Assembly (NCBI GenBank): GCA_017620455.1
Contig: JAFZQK010000003.1
Location: 1 to 9,073 of the forward strand
From: Clostridia bacterium
Lineage (GTDB): Bacteria > Bacillota_A > Clostridia > Christensenellales > Aristaeellaceae
Direction: 5' to 3'
Length of the DNA: 9,073 bases
Shown here in pieces: positions 6,553-9,073 of this stretch. Within the stretch, counting starts at the first letter, position 1, and each line of letters opens with the position of its first letter. The notes beneath the pieces were generated by a model that ran no database searches, was not told the origin of the DNA, and saw only the letters and a list, made by a program, of their open reading frames with translations. Made by a program: the position numbers and the translations under genes.

Positions 6553-6582
6553 AGTATACGCTTCCCGCTGCGGAAATATCAT
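6553..6582 (-). promoter_or_regulatory. Probable murC promoter in the proA-murC gap
   Basis: Minus-strand TATACT (6558-6553) is a near-consensus -10. ATGATA (6582-6577) matches four of six -35 positions with an 18-bp spacer. Transcription would start near 6546, about 27 nt before the chosen murC start codon. The -35 abuts the proA stop codon (TAA at 6585-6583). Confidence 0.5.
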
Positions 6583-7857
6583 TTACAGATCCCTGTGGGT
6601 ATACGCGATCCTTCCCGTGACCGTATCCTCCACCGTCTGGCCCGAGCCCAGCAGCTGATATTTATACGTGCACAGCCCCTCCAGCCCCACCGGGCCCCGG
6701 GCATGCAGCTTGCCGGTGGAAATGCCCACCTCCGCCCCGAAGCCGTAGCGGTAGCCGTCGGCAAAGCGGGTGGAGCAGTTCACATACACCCCGGCGCTGT
6801 CCACGCCCATGAGGAACTTTTCCTGCGCCTCCCTGTCCGAAGCGATAATGGCGTCGGTATGATGGGAGCCGTAGCGGTTGATGTGGTTCACGGCTTCCTC
6901 CACGCTGTCCACGATTTTCACGGACAGGATGGCGTCCAGGTATTCCGTTTCCCAGTCCTTTTCCGTGGCCGGGGCGCAGTCGGCGATCCTGCGCACTCCT
7001 TCGTCCCCGCGGAGCTCCACGCCCTTTTCCCGGAGCGCCGCAAAGCAGACCGGCAGGAATTTTTCCGCGATGTCCCGGTGCACCAGCATGGTTTCCATGG
7101 CGTTGCACACCGCCAGGGCCTGGGTCTTGGCGTCCACGGCCACCCGCACCGCCATTTCGACGTCCGCCGAGGCGTCCACGTAGGTATGGCAAATGCCGTC
7201 GGCGTGGCCCATGACGGGGATGTTGGTATGATCCATGATATAGCGCACGAAGGCGTTGCTGCCCCGGGGAATGATCAGGTCGATGCTCCGGTCCTCGGCA
7301 AGCATGCTGTTCACGTCCTCCCGGGTTTCCATGAGCGCGCCCCAGCCGTCGGGCAGGATGCCCTTTCCTCCCTCCAGCAGGGCTTCCATCAGCGCCCGGT
7401 TGGTCCCCAGGGCTTCCCGGCCGCCCTTCAGCAGCACGGCGTTCCCGCTTTTCACGCACAGGGACGCGATCTGCACCAGCGCGTCGGGCCGGGATTCAAA
7501 CACCACGCCGATCACCCCGATGGGGCAGGACACGCGGTACAGATCCAGCCCCGGGCTCAGCTCCCTTTTCAGCGTGATCTTCCCCAGGGGATCGGGCAGC
7601 GCCGCCAGGGAGGAAAGCCCCGCGCACACGTCCGAAAGCTTATTTTCGTCAAATTTCAGCCGCTTCAAAAGCGGGAAGGCCAGTTTTTCTTCCTCCGCCT
7701 TGCGCATATCCTGCTGATTGGCGGCAAAAATACCGGGGGCGTGCCGCCGCAGTGCCTCCGCCATGCCCCCGAGGGCGGCATTGCGCTGTCCGTCCGTCAG
7801 CTGGGCCAGCGCGTACGCCGCCTGCCGGGCCGCCGCCGCCGCTTCCTTCACCTGCAC
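6583..7857 (-). CDS. proA: Glutamate-5-semialdehyde dehydrogenase (gamma-glutamyl phosphate reductase) ProA
   Basis: ProA reduces gamma-glutamyl phosphate with NADPH to glutamate-5-semialdehyde, the second step of proline synthesis. The 424-residue length is standard. The catalytic Cys251 lies in DAKTQALAVCNAMETMLVH. The segments VVFESRPDALVQI (118-130), LLKGGREAL (142-150), IIPRGSNAFVRYI (195-207) and RFADGYRYGFGAEVGIST near the C terminus are all family hallmarks. The start codon is GTG at 7857, supported by GGGGAGG 8 nt upstream; an ATG seven bases earlier is out of frame and too close to the Shine-Dalgarno site. proB, the usual partner gene, is not in the window. The promoter shares its -35 with divergent smpB. 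Confidence 0.97.
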   Translation of the reverse strand: MQVKEAAAAARQAAYALAQLTDGQRNAALGGMAEALRRHAPGIFAANQQDMRKAEEEKLAFPLLKRLKFDENKLSDVCAGLSSLAALPDPLGKITLKRELSPGLDLYRVSCPIGVIGVVFESRPDALVQIASLCVKSGNAVLLKGGREALGTNRALMEALLEGGKGILPDGWGALMETREDVNSMLAEDRSIDLIIPRGSNAFVRYIMDHTNIPVMGHADGICHTYVDASADVEMAVRVAVDAKTQALAVCNAMETMLVHRDIAEKFLPVCFAALREKGVELRGDEGVRRIADCAPATEKDWETEYLDAILSVKIVDSVEEAVNHINRYGSHHTDAIIASDREAQEKFLMGVDSAGVYVNCSTRFADGYRYGFGAEVGISTGKLHARGPVGLEGLCTYKYQLLGSGQTVEDTVTGRIAYTHRDL

Positions 7858-7886
7858 GTTCCATTCCTCCCCGTCCGTTTTGAATG

Positions 7887-7915
7887 ATTATACATCATTC
7901 CCGCCAGGATTGCAA
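7887..7915 (-). promoter_or_regulatory. proA promoter
   Basis: On the minus strand TTGCAA (7915-7910) and a perfect TATAAT (7892-7887) are 17 bp apart. The transcript should start near 7880, about 23 nt before the GTG start codon. The -35 hexamer is palindromic and is also used by the smpB promoter. Confidence 0.8.
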
Positions 7916-7938
7916 TTCCATGGGATGTGTGATATAAT
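7910..7938 (+). promoter_or_regulatory. smpB promoter
   Basis: TTGCAA (7910-7915) and a perfect TATAAT (7933-7938) are 17 bp apart, with TGA just before the -10 making an extended -10. Transcription should start near 7945. It overlaps the divergent proA promoter exactly over the six -35 bases. Confidence 0.82.
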
Positions 7939-7972
7939 GCGGTCCTGAGCCGAAGGAAAGGAGGCGCGCCCC

Positions 7973-8446
7973 ATGGCGAAAAAAATGGGCGTCAAGCCCA
8001 TCGCGCAGAACAAAAAGGCGCGCCACGATTTCTTCGTGGAGGAAAGCCTGGAATGCGGCATCGAGCTCAAGGGCACGGAGGTCAAATCCATGCGCCAGGG
8101 CAAGGTGAACCTGAAGGAGAGCTTCGCCATGGTCAAGGGCGGCGAAGTGTTCGTCCAGGGCATGCACATCAGCCCCTACGAGCAGGGAAACATCTTCAAC
8201 ACCGATCCCCTGCGCCCGAAGAAGCTGCTGCTGCATAAGAGCGAGATCCGCAAGCTGGGCGCGGCGGTGCAGCGGCAGGGATACGCCCTGGTGCCCCTGG
8301 ACGTATACCTGAAGGACGGCCGCATGAAAATGACCCTGGGCCTCTGCGTGGGCAAGCACCTGCACGACAAGCGCGAAAGCCAGGCGGAGCGCGACGTGAA
8401 GCGCGATCTGGCCCGCCGGGTGCGCACCAACAGCCGGGAGGACTAA
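7973..8446 (+). CDS. smpB: SsrA-binding protein SmpB
   Basis: SmpB binds the tRNA-like part of tmRNA and delivers it to stalled ribosomes, its C-terminal tail probing the empty mRNA channel. The 157-residue protein contains the family blocks [40 protein letters not shown] and [15 protein letters not shown]. Its basic tail contains [20 protein letters not shown]. The start at 7973 is supported by AAAGGAGG about 8 nt upstream; a second ATG four codons on lacks such a site. The tmRNA gene follows after 229 nt on the same strand with no convincing terminator or promoter between, so co-transcription is likely. smpB diverges from proA. Confidence 0.98.
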   Translation: MAKKMGVKPIAQNKKARHDFFVEESLECGIELKGTEVKSMRQGKVNLKESFAMVKGGEVFVQGMHISPYEQGNIFNTDPLRPKKLLLHKSEIRKLGAAVQRQGYALVPLDVYLKDGRMKMTLGLCVGKHLHDKRESQAERDVKRDLARRVRTNSRED

Positions 8447-8463
8447 CTAAACCCCAGGAAAGT

Positions 8464-8669
8464 ATGAAAGGGCCGCAGCCCTTTCATATAAAATCCGCAG
8501 GACCGGCTTTGCTGGTCCGAGGAGCGGTCCTTGACCGCTACCTATATCAATTTGCGGCCGTAAAATGTGCGTTTACGGGCATACCTGCCCGGAAATGCCA
8601 TTTTACAGCAAATTGATGCAACTGATGAAAACCGGCTCCGCTGGTTTTCATCAACAGGCGTAAGCCTGT
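8464..8669 (+). repeat. Array of six consecutive hairpins between smpB and ssrA
   Basis: Six stem-loops fill most of the spacer: H1 8464-8487 (10 bp, loop CGCA); H2 8500-8518 (8 bp, loop TTT); H3 8523-8539 (7 bp, loop CTT); H4 8546-8617 (long, see separate entry); H5 8623-8653 (14 bp, loop TCC); H6 8654-8669 (6 bp, GTAA tetraloop). Gaps are 0-12 nt. H2 and H5 share the core ACCGGC-three bases-GCTGGT, including the same G.T wobble, but have different outer arms. No T-run follows any stem and no convincing promoter is visible. I do not recognise the element. It may be a structured RNA in a smpB-ssrA transcript or nested palindromic repeats. Confidence 0.75.
8546..8617. repeat. 72-nt long near-perfect inverted repeat (hairpin H4)
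   Basis: Stem segments in order from outside to tip are ATCAATTTGC with GCAAATTGAT (10 bp), GTAAAATG with CATTTTAC (8 bp), GCGTTT with AAATGC (6 bp, one G.T), and CGGGCA with TGCCCG (6 bp) around a TACC loop. Internal interruptions are only GGCC/A, T/none and A/G. It is AT-rich at the base, unlike its surroundings, which would suit a small palindromic insertion such as a MITE-like element. No target-site duplication is evident. Confidence 0.8.
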
Positions 8670-8675
8670 ATGTGG

Positions 8676-9018
8676 GGGGGTGCACTGGTTTCGACGGGGA
8701 TCGTCGGAGGTATGGTAAGCGAGCCGCGGACCCTGGCCGCGTAAAAACGGGGAACTTAAAATCAACTGACAACAATCAGTACGCTTTCGCTGCCTAATGG
8801 CGGCGCGTCGACACCGAGCGCCTACGGCTCGGCCCACCGGCGTCATTGATGTAGGGAACGGGGCTGCGAGGGCTTCGGCGCAGCCCGGCACAAGAAGCTA
8901 CTCAGCCTGCAAGCCCGGCCGGGGGCGTGCAGGGGCGGGAACGTAAAAACCCGGCCTGCGCTCGGAGAAAACCATGCAGCTGAATCTTCGGACAGGAGTT
9001 CGATTCTCCTCACCTCCA
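8676..9018 (+). ncRNA. ssrA: Transfer-messenger RNA (tmRNA, SsrA)
   Basis: The 343-nt gene has the classic tmRNA ends. The 5' GGGGGTG (8676-8682) pairs with CACCTCC (9011-9017) to form the acceptor stem, followed by discriminator A9018. The D-loop-like start CACTGGTTTCGACGGGG is diagnostic. The T arm is AGGAG-TTCGATT-CTCCT. The 3' CCA is not encoded and must be added enzymatically. An internal tag reading frame ends at TAA 8795-8797, and the intervening part is rich in pseudoknot-like complementary stretches. tmRNA accepts alanine, enters stalled ribosomes with SmpB and tags the trapped protein for proteolysis. smpB immediately upstream agrees with this. It ends in a terminator six bases downstream. 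Confidence 0.97.
8765..8797 (+). other. tmRNA tag-peptide reading frame
   Basis: In the only frame giving a tag-like C terminus, the codons read TDNNQYAFAA followed by TAA. With the alanine brought by tmRNA itself this makes an 11-residue tag, the same length as the E. coli tag, and it ends in the hydrophobic AFAA expected for ClpXP-type recognition. The resume codon would be ACT (8765-8767), or TCA (8762-8764) if translation resumes one codon earlier. The exact resume position cannot be proved from sequence. Confidence 0.75.
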
Positions 9019-9023
9019 TTCTG

Positions 9024-9052
9024 AAAAGCCGCCCGGACAGGGCGGTTTTTTT
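9024..9052 (+). terminator. Intrinsic terminator of ssrA
   Basis: CCGCCC (9029-9034) pairs with GGGCGG (9040-9045) around GGACA, followed by seven T residues (9046-9052) and preceded by AAAAG. It starts six bases after the tmRNA 3' end. The last 21 bases of the window show nothing further. Confidence 0.92.
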
Positions 9053-9073
9053 CATGCCGCAGCACAGGAAAAA

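Noticed and set aside
6520..6582. murC start at 6582 or 6552
   Set aside because: Both ATGs fall in or beside a likely promoter, and the extra 21 residues are absent from typical MurC N termini.
4963..7887. 974-codon open frame on the plus strand opposite murC and proA
   Set aside because: It is rich in His, Val, Gly and Pro, with no recognisable domain. It is the antisense shadow of two certain genes.
8338..8400. His instead of Tyr in the SmpB tail motif (HDKRE rather than YDKRE)
   Set aside because: E. coli SmpB also has His at this place, so the substitution is not unusual.
8487..8492. TATAAA as a -10 box for an ssrA promoter
   Set aside because: No acceptable -35 exists 16-18 bp upstream, where hairpin H1 lies, and it would start transcription about 180 nt before tmRNA.

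Overview
The window is GC-rich, densely coding bacterial chromosome that looks like a Gram-positive Clostridia genome. An Oscillospirales- or Christensenellales-like member is my inference; the sequence does not fix the genus. The reasons are strong Shine-Dalgarno sites (AGGAGGTGA, AAAGGAGG), consensus sigma-A promoters with 17-bp spacers, TmcAL (a Firmicutes-type tRNA acetylation enzyme), a two-subunit-type class I fumarase alpha chain, and an adjacent smpB-ssrA pair. Everything recognisable is housekeeping. There is no transposase, phage gene, CRISPR array or defence gene.

Layout. Positions 1-134 hold the edge of a probable strong promoter leaving the window leftward and the terminator of mgtE. 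mgtE (minus, 135-1496) encodes a Mg2+ channel/transporter. Upstream lies a long leader (about 1497-1760) with a consensus promoter, a translatable 26-codon upstream ORF that coincides with a strong RNA hairpin, and a possible terminator before the gene. Diverging to the right are a SAM-dependent methyltransferase (1950-2882), tmcAL (2940-4103, own promoter) and the fumarase alpha subunit (4121-4966, 17 nt after tmcAL and probably co-transcribed). A long perfect hairpin and a bidirectional terminator separate these from the convergent pair proA (7857-6583) and murC (6519-5131).

proA and smpB diverge from a short region where both promoters use the same palindromic -35 hexamer. smpB (7973-8446) is followed by a 229-nt spacer almost entirely folded into six consecutive hairpins, then by tmRNA (ssrA, 8676-9018) and its terminator. 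SmpB and tmRNA form the trans-translation system that rescues stalled ribosomes. I see no convincing promoter in the spacer, so smpB, the hairpin array and ssrA may be one transcript.

The points most worth a second look are the mgtE leader (possible upstream-ORF-coupled attenuation), the smpB-ssrA hairpin array, the shared -35 of proA and smpB, the tmRNA tag that seems to begin at a Thr or Ser codon, and the fumarase alpha subunit with no beta subunit beside it. I did not find a clearly new multi-gene system; the candidate novelty is in the non-coding parts.
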